From contig NZ_BQHY01000010.1 in the NCBI RefSeq assembly GCF_021602155.1, positions 1 to 64,000 on the forward strand: 64,000 nucleotides of DNA, read 5' to 3'. The DNA is from Pseudomonas parakoreensis. Its GTDB lineage: Bacteria > Pseudomonadota > Gammaproteobacteria > Pseudomonadales > Pseudomonadaceae. The notes below the pieces were generated by a model. The model worked only from the letters and a program-made list of their open reading frames with translations, was not told the DNA's origin and did no database searches. Of this stretch, positions 45,431-53,084 are shown piece after piece; the stretch's first letter is position 1; each line of letters starts with the position of its first letter. The position numbers and the translations under genes were made by a program.

Positions 45431-46183
45431 ATGAAACGCCAGCCACTCGACGACAGCTTCAAGGTCAATCGCAACCCCGTTACCCTGCGCGAAATCGTGC
45501 TGGACAAACTGCGTAGCGCGATCATGAATTTCCAGCTCATGCCCGGCGATCGTCTGGTTGAGCGCGATCTGTGCGATCGCCTCGGTGTCAGCCGCACGTC
45601 GGTGCGCGAAGCCTTGCGTCACCTGGAGTCCGAAGGCCTGGTCGAATTCGCCGATGCCAAAGGCCCGCGCGTAGCGATCATCACCCTCGCCGATGCAGTC
45701 GACATCTATGAACTGCGCTGCGTGCTCGAAGGCCTGATCGTCCAGCTGTTCACCCTGCGCGCCAAGGCCAAGGACATCAAGGCCCTGGAAAAAGCCCTCG
45801 ACGAGAACCGCAAGGCGCTCAAGGACGGCGAACTGCAACAGGTGATCGACTCGGTGCAGGGCTTCTACGACGTGCTGCTCGAAGGCTCGGGCAACCATGT
45901 TGCGGCCACGCAGTTGCGCCAGTTGCAGGCGCGCATCAGCTACCTGCGCGCAACCTCCGTATCGCAGGAAAACCGGCGCGGCGCGAGTAACCACGAAATG
46001 GAAAAAATGGTCGAGGCGATCAAGAGCGGTGATCCGCTGGCGGCGCATCAGGCCTGCGTCGACCACGTGCGTGCGGCAGCCGCCGTGGCCCTCGATTACC
46101 TCAAGCGCAAACAGGAAGAGACCGGCGCCACGCCGAACATCACCCTGCCGATCGCGCTGAAAGAACCGCGCATAGGTCACTGA
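45431..46183 (+). CDS. GntR/FCD transcriptional regulator of the AA_synth operon
   Basis: The 250-residue protein has a winged helix-turn-helix (about 20-85: VLDKLRSAIMNFQLMPGDRLVERDLCDRLGVSRTSVREALRHLESEGLVEF) and an FCD ligand domain (VDIYELRCVLEGLIVQLF and later). It lies inside the operon at 41345-46748. It is the only such regulator near the three TGGTATACCA-type sites at 41290, 49662 and 51022, so I infer that it binds them. The start at 45431 has GCGGA upstream; a longer ORF lacks a good ribosome site. Confidence 0.9.
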   Translation: MKRQPLDDSFKVNRNPVTLREIVLDKLRSAIMNFQLMPGDRLVERDLCDRLGVSRTSVREALRHLESEGLVEFADAKGPRVAIITLADAVDIYELRCVLEGLIVQLFTLRAKAKDIKALEKALDENRKALKDGELQQVIDSVQGFYDVLLEGSGNHVAATQLRQLQARISYLRATSVSQENRRGASNHEMEKMVEAIKSGDPLAAHQACVDHVRAAAAVALDYLKRKQEETGATPNITLPIALKEPRIGH

Positions 46184-46184
46184 C

Positions 46185-46748
46185 ATGTTCAGCCCGAGCT
46201 TTTGCCCGAAATGCGGTGGCCCTGACCTCGGTCAGCAAGTTCCGCCGGGCGATACGCACGAGCGCCTGATGTGCCGCGGCTGCGGCTACATCCACTACGT
46301 CAATCCGAAGATCATCGCCGGCTGCATCATCGAGCAGGACGGCAAATACCTGTTGTGCCAACGGGCGATCCCCCCGCGCCCCGGCACCTGGACGCTGCCG
46401 GCCGGCTTCATGGAAAGCGGCGAAACCACCGAGCAGGCCGCCCTGCGCGAAGTCTGGGAAGAAAGCGGCGTACGTGCGGAAATCGTCTCGCCGTATTCGA
46501 TCTTCAGCGTGCCGAAGATCAGCGAGGTGTACATCATCTTCCGCGCGATCGCGCTGGAGATCACCGGCCAGTTCGGGCCCGAGACGCTCGACTACAAGTT
46601 CTTTGCCCCTGAAGACATTCCGTGGGAGCAGATCTACTACCCGGCGATCCGGCAGATCCTCGAGCGCTATATCGAGGAGCGTCAGGCCGGGGTCTATGGC
46701 ATGTACATGGGCAATGACGACAGCGGCAAGATTCATTTCATGCGTTGA
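46185..46748 (+). CDS. Nudix hydrolase with N-terminal zinc ribbon
   Basis: The 187-residue protein has a zinc ribbon (C7-x2-C10 and C30-x2-C33) followed by a complete Nudix box GFMESGETTEQAALREVWEESGV (74-96, G-x5-E-x7-REVWEE-SG). The zinc ribbon plus Nudix layout (Nudix_N_2) occurs in some FAD and ADP-ribose pyrophosphatases, for example the plant FAD hydrolase NUDX23 as I recall. It starts two bases after the GntR stop, so it belongs to that operon. A flavin-nucleotide substrate would fit the flavin theme but is inference. Confidence 0.88.
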   Translation: MFSPSFCPKCGGPDLGQQVPPGDTHERLMCRGCGYIHYVNPKIIAGCIIEQDGKYLLCQRAIPPRPGTWTLPAGFMESGETTEQAALREVWEESGVRAEIVSPYSIFSVPKISEVYIIFRAIALEITGQFGPETLDYKFFAPEDIPWEQIYYPAIRQILERYIEERQAGVYGMYMGNDDSGKIHFMR

Positions 46749-46805
46749 TCAGCCGTCACTTGCAAGAGATACAGAGCCCGGCCCGATTCCTCGGTAGATA
46801 GGTGC

Positions 46806-47282
46806 TCAGTCCGGCATCGCACGAATGATATCCGCCAGATCATCTTTGGTGATTTCATTGGCTTTGAGAGCAGCGGAGATATCTTTTTTGGAGAGCGGGA
46901 AACGCTTGAAAATGTCTTTCAAGGTATCGGCATCAATATTGGCCAGCCAAAGAGGATCGATAAATGAACCGCCATATTCAGGCTTCATTGGGACCTCTTC
47001 GTGGGCAATGGCACCTTTGTGATTCAGATACACAACATAACGATCGTGCCCTTCTGGAAAGCTTTTATCGTGATATAGCGTTGTCCCCATCGGCAGGACA
47101 TAGTAATTGTCATCGCCACCTTGCCCTTCGATCAGCAGGGGTTCTTTGGTTTTAATCATCTTCATAGTGTGTTCCTTTGCAGTATCGCCAAAAATAAGAA
47201 AAGCCATAAAGACTGCATTTACAAATAAAGCCGCCGTCAGCCAAAAGCCAATCTGCCTATTTGTAAACATTCTTTTTATCAT
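46806..47282 (-). CDS. Candidate immunity protein, inner-membrane anchored
   Basis: The 158-residue protein has one N-terminal membrane helix (about 11-32: GFWLTAALFVNAVFMAFLIFG), which would place the rest in the periplasm: an alpha/beta segment (YYVLPMGTTLYHDKS...YVVYLNHKG) and a helical C-terminus (LKDIFKRFPLSKKDISAALKANEI). It overlaps the 3' end of the preceding gene by 26 bases, with GAGG before its ATG. Following a PAAR gene and a candidate cell-wall effector, a periplasmic anchored protein is the expected place for an immunity partner. No family recognised; function is inferred from order and topology. Confidence 0.65.
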   Translation of the reverse strand: MIKRMFTNRQIGFWLTAALFVNAVFMAFLIFGDTAKEHTMKMIKTKEPLLIEGQGGDDNYYVLPMGTTLYHDKSFPEGHDRYVVYLNHKGAIAHEEVPMKPEYGGSFIDPLWLANIDADTLKDIFKRFPLSKKDISAALKANEITKDDLADIIRAMPD

Positions 47283-47955
47283 AGTGCGCCTCAGTATTTC
47301 CTTCGAGCATGGCTTGTAAATCCGCAGGCATGAAAATCCCGTCCTGAGGTTTAGTCTGCGTGCGCGCAGCTTGCCTTTCCAGGAATGACAATCCACGCAT
47401 TTCGCTATATTTAGAGGGATTCTGCACGATTGGCTTACCCGAAATTTTGGCTCCTGCAATCGTTACAGTCGTGCAGTTATTGGTGGTTGGATGATAGTTG
47501 GACGGCAATACATAGCGCGCAGACGTTGCTGTCTTTCTTCTCAGCTCCTTTTTCTGGGCGACAATACCGTCGAAGTGAGCGATAACGGCCTCAGCGGTTG
47601 CACTATCCAAAAAATAAACAAAGCCAGTTGTTGTGCGCCCCAAGCTGTTCTCACCCGAGATGTACGCTTTGAAGGATGTCCAAACGTTCAGCACTCCCTC
47701 CCCTTCGCTATCAAACGTCCCCCAGGTTTTTCCATAGCGCCCAAAGTCATAGGTGATGTCTTTAGAACCAACCACTACATGTAAAGCAGCATGCCCGAAA
47801 GGATGCTCTTCCTTGTCACGGGTGTAAGGGCCACCCACAAGTATCTCCATATATGCACCCGACACGACGACTTGGTTGGTTTTCGTAGTTTTCCCCGATG
47901 CGCCTGTACTTTTTGCTGCCTGTGTTGTGCTGGTAGTTTTAGTAGGCTGAACCAT
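47257..47955 (-). CDS. Candidate type VI effector with His-then-Cys motif (permuted papain-like?)
   Basis: The 232-residue protein starts with a Ser/Thr/Lys-rich region (1-30), then a globular domain with HPFGHAALHVVVG (H51, H55, H59) and, about 100 residues later, NNCTTVTIAG (C161). A His-first, Cys-later order with an NC motif is seen in permuted NlpC/P60-like and DUF4105-like enzymes that cut peptidoglycan amides. It sits directly after the PAAR gene (TAATG overlap) and before the candidate immunity gene. No signal peptide, as expected of a type VI cargo. Catalysis is not proven. Confidence 0.62.
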   Translation of the reverse strand: MVQPTKTTSTTQAAKSTGASGKTTKTNQVVVSGAYMEILVGGPYTRDKEEHPFGHAALHVVVGSKDITYDFGRYGKTWGTFDSEGEGVLNVWTSFKAYISGENSLGRTTTGFVYFLDSATAEAVIAHFDGIVAQKKELRRKTATSARYVLPSNYHPTTNNCTTVTIAGAKISGKPIVQNPSKYSEMRGLSFLERQAARTQTKPQDGIFMPADLQAMLEGNTEAHYDKKNVYK

Positions 47956-48461
47956 TAAAGATGTTCCGTATCTTCAAGTTTCGGGAATTTTATACTGCAA
48001 CTTCCCCTAGGAATGTTTGCGACATGCACGAAGCCGTTTTCGTCAAGGACGCCTGTCATCAACGTTCCATCGGGGAGTGTCAGTTCGTACGCCTCGTTGG
48101 CGACAGGCTCATCTCTATCGTTCAGCAACTGAAACTCGACAAACGTCTTTTCTTTCAGGAACTGCGAGAAAAAGCTAGTGGGCGCCCCTCCACCGGATTC
48201 ACCCACGAAGGTATCGGGAGATCCGGCAGTGATCGTCGCTCCGCATGCTGTCTGCGAGCCGACGTGTGCTACATCTTTTCCCAGCCCGAACACGTGAGGA
48301 GCACCGGACGTTATGGGATTACTGCCGTGAACAGGGCAGGAATAGGTGTCTCCTACCAAAGCTACAGGCATCGAGTTAACGAAAATTGGGCTCGATCCAG
48401 TGGTGATATTTCCGCCGTGACTTCCTGGATCTCCAAGTCGCGCTACTGGCTTTCCTGCCAT
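47955..48461 (-). CDS. PAAR-domain protein with C-terminal beta domain (type VI spike tip)
   Basis: The 168-residue protein has the PAAR signature across its first 95 residues (ARLGDPGSHGGNITTGSSPIFVNSMPVALVGDTYSCP, THVGSQTACGATITAGSPDTFV-like repeats) and then a C-terminal domain (about 110-160: FVEFQLLNDRDEPVANEAYELTLPDG...DENGFVHVANI) resembling the transthyretin-like domain on VgrG and PAAR proteins. PAAR proteins cap the type VI spike and carry effectors. GGAG precedes the start. It heads a three-gene leftward unit; no vgrG, tss or hcp gene is in the window, so it would use machinery encoded elsewhere. Confidence 0.88.
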   Translation of the reverse strand: MAGKPVARLGDPGSHGGNITTGSSPIFVNSMPVALVGDTYSCPVHGSNPITSGAPHVFGLGKDVAHVGSQTACGATITAGSPDTFVGESGGGAPTSFFSQFLKEKTFVEFQLLNDRDEPVANEAYELTLPDGTLMTGVLDENGFVHVANIPRGSCSIKFPKLEDTEHL

Positions 48462-48856
48462 CGTTTCTCTCCTTTGAACATCACAATGGCTGGATAGTAA
48501 CCGATCCTTGATCCCTCCTGAACGAGCAAAATACGAAACGGAACCGGCTTACAGGACACGCAGCGTTTTCCGGCGCGACTCTGGTTGACGACCCTAGTAC
48601 CACTCCCTATCCTCGCGCCTGTCACGACTCATTCGTGATCGGGTTTGACGGCCCGTAATCTTCTCACGACGTGCATAGCCTTCTCTGCTCGAGCACTCCT
48701 GTGTCCGATGCATTCTTAATGGCGACTGTGCGCGGGGCATCTTCGGATGCGCCGGTGTCCGTGAGAGCCGGTCCGTCAACCCACGCACAGTTGCCACCCA
48801 ATTTCGTTTGACGGCGTTTTTGTGGCAGCTCTACTGGATCTTACGGAGCTACACCC
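48462..48856. other. 395-base intergenic region beside the PAAR unit
   Basis: The region between the leftward PAAR gene and the rightward small genes is of mixed composition with no supportable gene and no REP. Short frames on either strand lack ribosome sites. It presumably holds the divergent promoters. Confidence 0.6.
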
Positions 48857-48988
48857 ATGACGGAATCGACCATAGAAATCATCCCCTACACTCGCCGCGA
48901 TCGACTCAGACAATTCCTAGTCGACAATATGTCGATAGCGCTGAGAAGAACCTTCACATGTCATCTTCAGGCAGGTGCTGGCGTATGA
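48857..48988 (+). CDS. 43-residue protein coupled to the next gene
   Basis: ATG at 48857 follows GGAG by eight bases and encodes MTESTIEIIPYTRRDRLRQF followed by LVDNMSIALRRTFTCHLQAG and AGV. Its stop overlaps the start of the next gene as ATGA at 48985-48988, the usual mark of translational coupling. The protein is basic and amphipathic in its middle (RRDRLRQFLVDNMSIALRRTF). No family recognised. The good ribosome site and the ATGA junction support a real gene; a leader peptide controlling the next gene is the main alternative. Confidence 0.6.
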   Translation: MTESTIEIIPYTRRDRLRQFLVDNMSIALRRTFTCHLQAGAGV

Positions 48989-49251
48989 ATACCCACATTT
49001 CTATGACCCACAACGAAGACAGCATTCCAGTGCTCCTGGTCTCAACACAGGCACCGCTGGACATTTTGCACAGCAGCGCGGCGAGCAGGTTTTTGGCAGC
49101 TACACAGATGATGGAAAGCCTCGCCAGCCTGGATATCTCAGCTGCCAAGGGTGTCGATGTGCAGCAACTCGCCCACGCAGCAGCGATTTTGCTTCGTGAT
49201 GGCTGTGATGTAATGGACGTATTAGGGCGGAAGATTCAAGCACAAGGCTGA
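48985..49251 (+). CDS. Small DUF3077/DUF6124-like protein
   Basis: The 88-residue protein starts MNTHISMTHNEDSIPVLLVS and continues with a helical body (SAASRFLAATQMMESLASLDISAAKGVDVQQLAHAAAILLRDGCDVMDVLGRKI). The general pattern resembles small Pseudomonas DUF3077/DUF6124 proteins of unknown function, though the match is by eye only. The start is chosen because it forms ATGA with the 43-residue gene before it. A degenerate REP hairpin follows the stop. Confidence 0.6.
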   Translation: MNTHISMTHNEDSIPVLLVSTQAPLDILHSSAASRFLAATQMMESLASLDISAAKGVDVQQLAHAAAILLRDGCDVMDVLGRKIQAQG

Positions 49252-49280
49252 GCAAAGAATCACAGTCCTTAACCGCTGAT

Positions 49281-49327
49281 AGCTGCGATCTTCTGATCAC
49301 GAAAAAGAGCATCAAAAGATCGCAGCT
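49281..49327. repeat. Degenerate REP doublet, family A
   Basis: AGCTGCGATCTTCTGATC and ATCAAAAGATCGCAGCT arms remain, but the outer GTAGGAGCTGCCG parts are missing. It looks like a decayed family A copy. Confidence 0.75.
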
Positions 49328-49345
49328 GGACTCGTAAACAAGCGC

Positions 49346-49639
49346 TTACGGCGCCATCCCTTCCACAATAATGATCTCCGCCCTCGCCCACTCCTCGCGG
49401 TAGCTTCTCGCCTCCTGATACGCCGCCGAGCGGTAGCACGCCACCGCCTGTTCGTAGTTGTCGAATTCGATCACCACGCTGCGCTGGGGCGTCGTCCGGC
49501 CTTCCATCGCTTCGCTGCGCCCGCCCCTGGCCAAGAATTTCGCGCCGAACTTGGCGAACGCTTTCGGCGCGCGCTGGGTGTATTGGCTGTAGTGATCGGG
49601 ATCGGTGATGTCCACGTGAGCAATCCAGTACGCCTTCAT
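49346..49639 (-). CDS. DUF1330 family protein
   Basis: The 97-residue protein has the DUF1330 pattern: YWIAHVDITDPDHYSQYTQRAPKAFAKFGAKFLARGGRSEAMEG, then RSVVIEFDNYEQAVACYRSAAYQEAR. These small ferredoxin-like fold proteins occur with catabolic genes; their role is unclear. It is divergent from the RibB-like gene across 65 bases that contain a copy of the TGGTATACCA operator, so both genes are probably controlled together. Confidence 0.9.
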   Translation of the reverse strand: MKAYWIAHVDITDPDHYSQYTQRAPKAFAKFGAKFLARGGRSEAMEGRTTPQRSVVIEFDNYEQAVACYRSAAYQEARSYREEWARAEIIIVEGMAP

Positions 49640-49661
49640 AGTGACCTCTTGGTTGAATTTG

Positions 49662-49676
49662 TATTATGGTATACCA
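49662..49676. promoter_or_regulatory. GntR-type operator, copy 2
   Basis: TATTATGGTATACCA, identical to 41290-41304, lies between the divergent DUF1330 and RibB-like genes, 28 bases before the latter's start codon. That position would block or control both promoters. Confidence 0.72.
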
Positions 49677-49704
49677 CGAATTTCATCCATATCGAGAGTC
49701 CAGC

Positions 49705-50814
49705 ATGGCCTTCAACAGCATCGAAGAAATCCTCGAAGATTATCGCCTCGGCAAAATGGTCCTGCTGGTCGATGACGAAGACCGAGAAAACGAAGGCGAC
49801 CTGCTGCTGGCCGCCGATTGTTGCACGCCCGAGGCGATCAGCTTCATGGCCCGTGAGGCTCGGGGGCTGATTTGTCTGACGTTGACTGACGATCATTGCC
49901 AGCGCCTGGGGTTGGAGCAAATGGTGCCGAGCAATGGCAGCGTATTCAGTACCGCGTTCACGGTTTCCATCGAAGCAGCGGTTGGCGTGACCACCGGCAT
50001 TTCCGCTGCCGACCGCGCTTGCACGGTGGCTGCCGCGGTGGCGCCGAACGCTCGTACTGAAGACCTGGTGCAGCCCGGCCATATCTTCCCGCTGCGCGCC
50101 AAGGAAGGCGGCGTGCTGACCCGCGCCGGCCACACCGAGGCCGGTTGCGATCTGGCGCGCCTCGCCGGTTTTACCCCGGCCTCGGTGATCGTCGAGGTGA
50201 TGAACGACGACGGCACCATGGCCCGGCGTCCGGACCTGGAAGTGTTCGCGCGCAAGCACGGGATCAAGATCGGCACCATCGCCGATCTGATCCACTATCG
50301 CCTGAGCACCGAGCACACCATCGAGCGCATCGGTGAGCGTGAGCTGCCGACGGTGCATGGCACGTTCCGCCTGATCACCTTTGAAGACCGCATTGAGGGC
50401 GGTGTGCACATGGCGATGGTCATGGGCGATCTGCGCCGCGAAGAGCCGACGCTGGTGCGTGTACATGTGATCGATCCGCTGCGTGATCTGGTCGGCGCCG
50501 AGTACAGCGGGCCGAGCAACTGGACGCTGTGGGCGGCGCTGCAACGGGTCGCGGCCGAAGGTCATGGGGTTGTGGTGGTGTTGGCCAATCATGAATCGTC
50601 GCAGGCGCTGCTCGAGCGCGTGCCGCAATTGACCCAGCCGCCACGGCAGTTCAGTCGCTCGCAATCGCGGATTTATTCGGAGGTCGGCACCGGGGCGCAG
50701 ATTCTGCAGAACCTCGGCGTCGGCAAACTGCGCCATCTTGGGCCGCCGCTGAAGTATGCGGGGCTGACCGGGTATGACCTGGAGGTGGTGGAGAGCATTC
50801 CGTTTACCGAATAA
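49705..50814 (+). CDS. ribB: 3,4-dihydroxy-2-butanone 4-phosphate synthase (RibB) with degenerate GTP cyclohydrolase II domain
   Basis: The 369-residue protein has an intact N-terminal RibB domain (VDDEDREN at 22-29; [31 protein letters not shown]) that makes the four-carbon precursor of riboflavin. The C-terminal half is GTP cyclohydrolase II-like ([24 protein letters not shown]) but where the zinc cysteines should be it reads [21 protein letters not shown], with no Cys. So only the RibB activity is expected. It is behind the shared operator and next to an ABC transporter, away from the main riboflavin genes, so it is probably an inducible paralogue. Confidence 0.88.
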   Translation: MAFNSIEEILEDYRLGKMVLLVDDEDRENEGDLLLAADCCTPEAISFMAREARGLICLTLTDDHCQRLGLEQMVPSNGSVFSTAFTVSIEAAVGVTTGISAADRACTVAAAVAPNARTEDLVQPGHIFPLRAKEGGVLTRAGHTEAGCDLARLAGFTPASVIVEVMNDDGTMARRPDLEVFARKHGIKIGTIADLIHYRLSTEHTIERIGERELPTVHGTFRLITFEDRIEGGVHMAMVMGDLRREEPTLVRVHVIDPLRDLVGAEYSGPSNWTLWAALQRVAAEGHGVVVVLANHESSQALLERVPQLTQPPRQFSRSQSRIYSEVGTGAQILQNLGVGKLRHLGPPLKYAGLTGYDLEVVESIPFTE

Positions 50815-50836
50815 CGCCCAGACACAGGTGATTTCC

Positions 50837-50940
50837 TGTGGCGAGGGAGCTTGCTCCCGCTGGACTGCGCAGCAGGCCCCAGCTTTTCAGAGAAGCGAGG
50901 GTCGCTTCGCAACCCGGCGGGAACAAGCTCCCTCGCCACA
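50837..50940. repeat. REP doublet, family E
   Basis: TGTGGCGAGGGAGCTTGCTC and GAACAAGCTCCCTCGCCACA arms around about 64 bases; the only copy of this variant in the window. Confidence 0.88.
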
Positions 50941-51021
50941 ATTTCATCTATAGAAAATCCTTCAGCGGTCAAAAAACAGCTTCGCCAGATAACCGGTAAG
51001 GCAAAGTGCTTGCACAAAGTT

Positions 51022-51048
51022 TGGAATACCATAATATGATATTCCATA
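51022..51048. promoter_or_regulatory. GntR-type composite operator, copy 3
   Basis: On the reverse strand 51036-51022 reads TATTATGGTATTCCA, one base different from copies 1 and 2. A second, forward half TATGATATTCCATA (51035-51048) overlaps it. Positions 51022-51046 form a 25-base palindrome with a single mismatched pair. It lies about 95 bases before the ABC transporter's first gene. Confidence 0.7.
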
Positions 51049-51141
51049 GACCGAACGACCTGAAAAACCGTCCGGCTACTGCTCCCGACAGGCGGGCAAC
51101 AACGCAAGCCCGCTCAAAAACACAACAATGAGGGCGTAAAA

Positions 51142-52167
51142 ATGGTGTTGAACAAAGCTGCAACCGCAATCCTTTTTGCGGGACTGCTGAGCGTGACTGG
51201 CCAGGCTGCAATGGCCGCCGAGAGTGTGAACTTTGTCAGCTGGGGCGGAAGCACCCAGGATGCGCAGAAACAGGCCTGGGCCGATCCGTTCAGCAAGGCC
51301 AGCGGCATCACCGTTGTGCAGGACGGCCCGACCGACTACGGCAAACTCAAGGCCATGGTCGAGAGCGGCAACGTGCAATGGGACGTGGTCGATGTCGAAG
51401 CTGACTTTGCCCTGCGCGCCGCTGCCGAAGGCCTGCTCGAACCCCTCGACTTCAACGTCATCCAGCGCGACAAGATCGACCCGCGTTTCGTCAGCGACTA
51501 CGGCGTCGGCTCGTTCTTCTTCTCCTTCGTCCTCGGCTACAACGAGGGCAAGCTCGGCGCTGCCAAGCCGCAAGACTGGAGCGCCCTGTTCGACACCAAG
51601 ACCTACCCCGGCAAACGCGCCCTGTACAAATGGCCAAGCCCCGGCGTGCTCGAGCTGGCGCTGCTGGCCGACGGCGTAGCGGCTGACAAGCTCTACCCGC
51701 TGGACCTGGATCGCGCCTTCAAGAAACTCGACACCATCAAGAAAGACATCGTCTGGTGGGGCGGCGGCGCGCAGTCGCAGCAACTGCTGGCCTCCGGTGA
51801 AGCAAGCATGGGCCAGTTCTGGAACGGCCGGATTCATGCCCTGCAGGAAGACGGCGCACCGGTCGGCGTGAGCTGGAAACAGAACCTGGTCATGGCCGAC
51901 ATTCTGGTGATTCCAAAAGGCTCGAAAAACAAGGACGCGGCGATGAAGTTTCTGGCCAACGCCAGCAGTGCCAAAGGCCAGGCGGACTTCTCCAACCTGA
52001 CCGCCTACGCCCCGGTCAACGTCGACAGCGTGGCGCGCCTGGACTCGGTGCTGGCCCCGAACCTGCCGACGGCCTACGCCAAGGATCAAATCACGCTTGA
52101 TTTCGCGTACTGGGCCAAGAACGGTCAAGCCATCGCGACACGGTGGAACGAATGGCTGGTCAAATGA
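51142..52167 (+). CDS. ABC transporter substrate-binding protein, polyamine/opine type
   Basis: The 341-residue protein has a signal peptide (about 1-26, ending AAMAAES) and the spermidine/putrescine-type (PotD/PotF-like) binding fold: VNFVSWGGSTQDAQKQAWADPFSKASGITVVQDG, YGVGSFFFSFVLGYNEGKLG, WWGGGAQSQQLLASGEASMGQFWNGR. It captures the substrate in the periplasm. Family members take polyamines, opines, or other cationic or nitrogen-rich compounds. It is the first gene of a four-gene transporter operon behind the composite GntR operator. Confidence 0.92.
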   Translation: MVLNKAATAILFAGLLSVTGQAAMAAESVNFVSWGGSTQDAQKQAWADPFSKASGITVVQDGPTDYGKLKAMVESGNVQWDVVDVEADFALRAAAEGLLEPLDFNVIQRDKIDPRFVSDYGVGSFFFSFVLGYNEGKLGAAKPQDWSALFDTKTYPGKRALYKWPSPGVLELALLADGVAADKLYPLDLDRAFKKLDTIKKDIVWWGGGAQSQQLLASGEASMGQFWNGRIHALQEDGAPVGVSWKQNLVMADILVIPKGSKNKDAAMKFLANASSAKGQADFSNLTAYAPVNVDSVARLDSVLAPNLPTAYAKDQITLDFAYWAKNGQAIATRWNEWLVK

Positions 52168-53078
52168 AAATGGCGGCCACTGCGCCCCGCCCCGCAACGG
52201 TGACCGGGAGCGCCACTGGCGCTGCCGGCTCGTCCCCCACCTTCAGACAACGCTGGAAAGGTGCCGGCAATCTCATCCCGGCCCTGCTGTTCCTCGGTTT
52301 GTTCTTTCTCGCGCCGTTGATTGGCCTGCTGTTGCGCGGCGTGCTGGAACCGGTGCCGGGCCTCGGCAACTATGAACAACTGTTCGCCAACTCGGCATAC
52401 GCACGGGTGCTGCTCAACACCTTTTCGGTGGCCGGTCTGGTGACGATTTTCAGCCTGTTGCTGGGCTTCCCACTGGCTTGGGCGATCACGCTGGTGCCAC
52501 GCGGCTGGGGGCGCTGGATCCTCAACATCGTGCTGCTGTCGATGTGGACCAGCCTGCTCGCCCGCACCTATTCGTGGCTGGTGCTGCTGCAAGCCTCGGG
52601 GGTGATCAACAAGGCGCTGATGGCGCTGGGCATCATCGATCAGCCGCTGGAAATGGTGCACAACCTGACCGGCGTGGTGATCGGCATGAGCTACATCATG
52701 ATCCCGTTCATCGTCCTGCCGTTGCAGGCGACCATGCAGGCCATCGACCCGATGATCCTGCAGGCCGGCTCGATCTGTGGCGCCAGTCCGTGGACCAACT
52801 TCTTCCGGGTGTTCCTGCCGCTGTGCCGGCCGGGGCTGGCGTCCGGCGGGTTGATGGTGTTCGTGATGTCGCTCGGTTACTACGTTACCCCGGCGCTGCT
52901 CGGCGGGGCGCAGAACATGATGCTGCCGGAGTTCATCATTCAGCAGGTGCAATCGTTCCTCAACTGGGGCCTGGCCAGTGCCGGCGCCGCGTTGCTGATC
53001 GCGATCACGCTGGTGCTGTTCTACTTCTACCTGAAGCTTCAGCCGGAATCCCCGGTTGGCGCCAGCAACGCGAGGTAA
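52164..53078 (+). CDS. ABC transporter permease, PotB/PotH type
   Basis: The 304-residue protein has six membrane helices and the EAA-like loop (QATMQAIDPMILQAGSICGASPWTNFFRVFLPLCRPGL) that contacts the ATPase. The N-terminus has a short Ala/Pro/Ser-rich extension. The ATG at 52164 overlaps the binding-protein stop as ATGA; an ATG at 52143 is possible. It forms the membrane channel with the next permease. Confidence 0.92.
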   Translation: MKMAATAPRPATVTGSATGAAGSSPTFRQRWKGAGNLIPALLFLGLFFLAPLIGLLLRGVLEPVPGLGNYEQLFANSAYARVLLNTFSVAGLVTIFSLLLGFPLAWAITLVPRGWGRWILNIVLLSMWTSLLARTYSWLVLLQASGVINKALMALGIIDQPLEMVHNLTGVVIGMSYIMIPFIVLPLQATMQAIDPMILQAGSICGASPWTNFFRVFLPLCRPGLASGGLMVFVMSLGYYVTPALLGGAQNMMLPEFIIQQVQSFLNWGLASAGAALLIAITLVLFYFYLKLQPESPVGASNAR

Positions 53079-53084
53079 GCCGAG

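Larger units (their letters stand above)
50815..51141. other. 327-base intergenic region with REP and operator
   Basis: No gene is seen. A family E REP doublet (50837-50940) follows the RibB-like gene, and the composite GntR operator (51022-51048) precedes the ABC transporter. Confidence 0.7.

Noticed and set aside
48443-48797. Short reverse-strand frames upstream of the PAAR gene
   Set aside because: Arg/Ser-rich products without ribosome sites; treated as intergenic.
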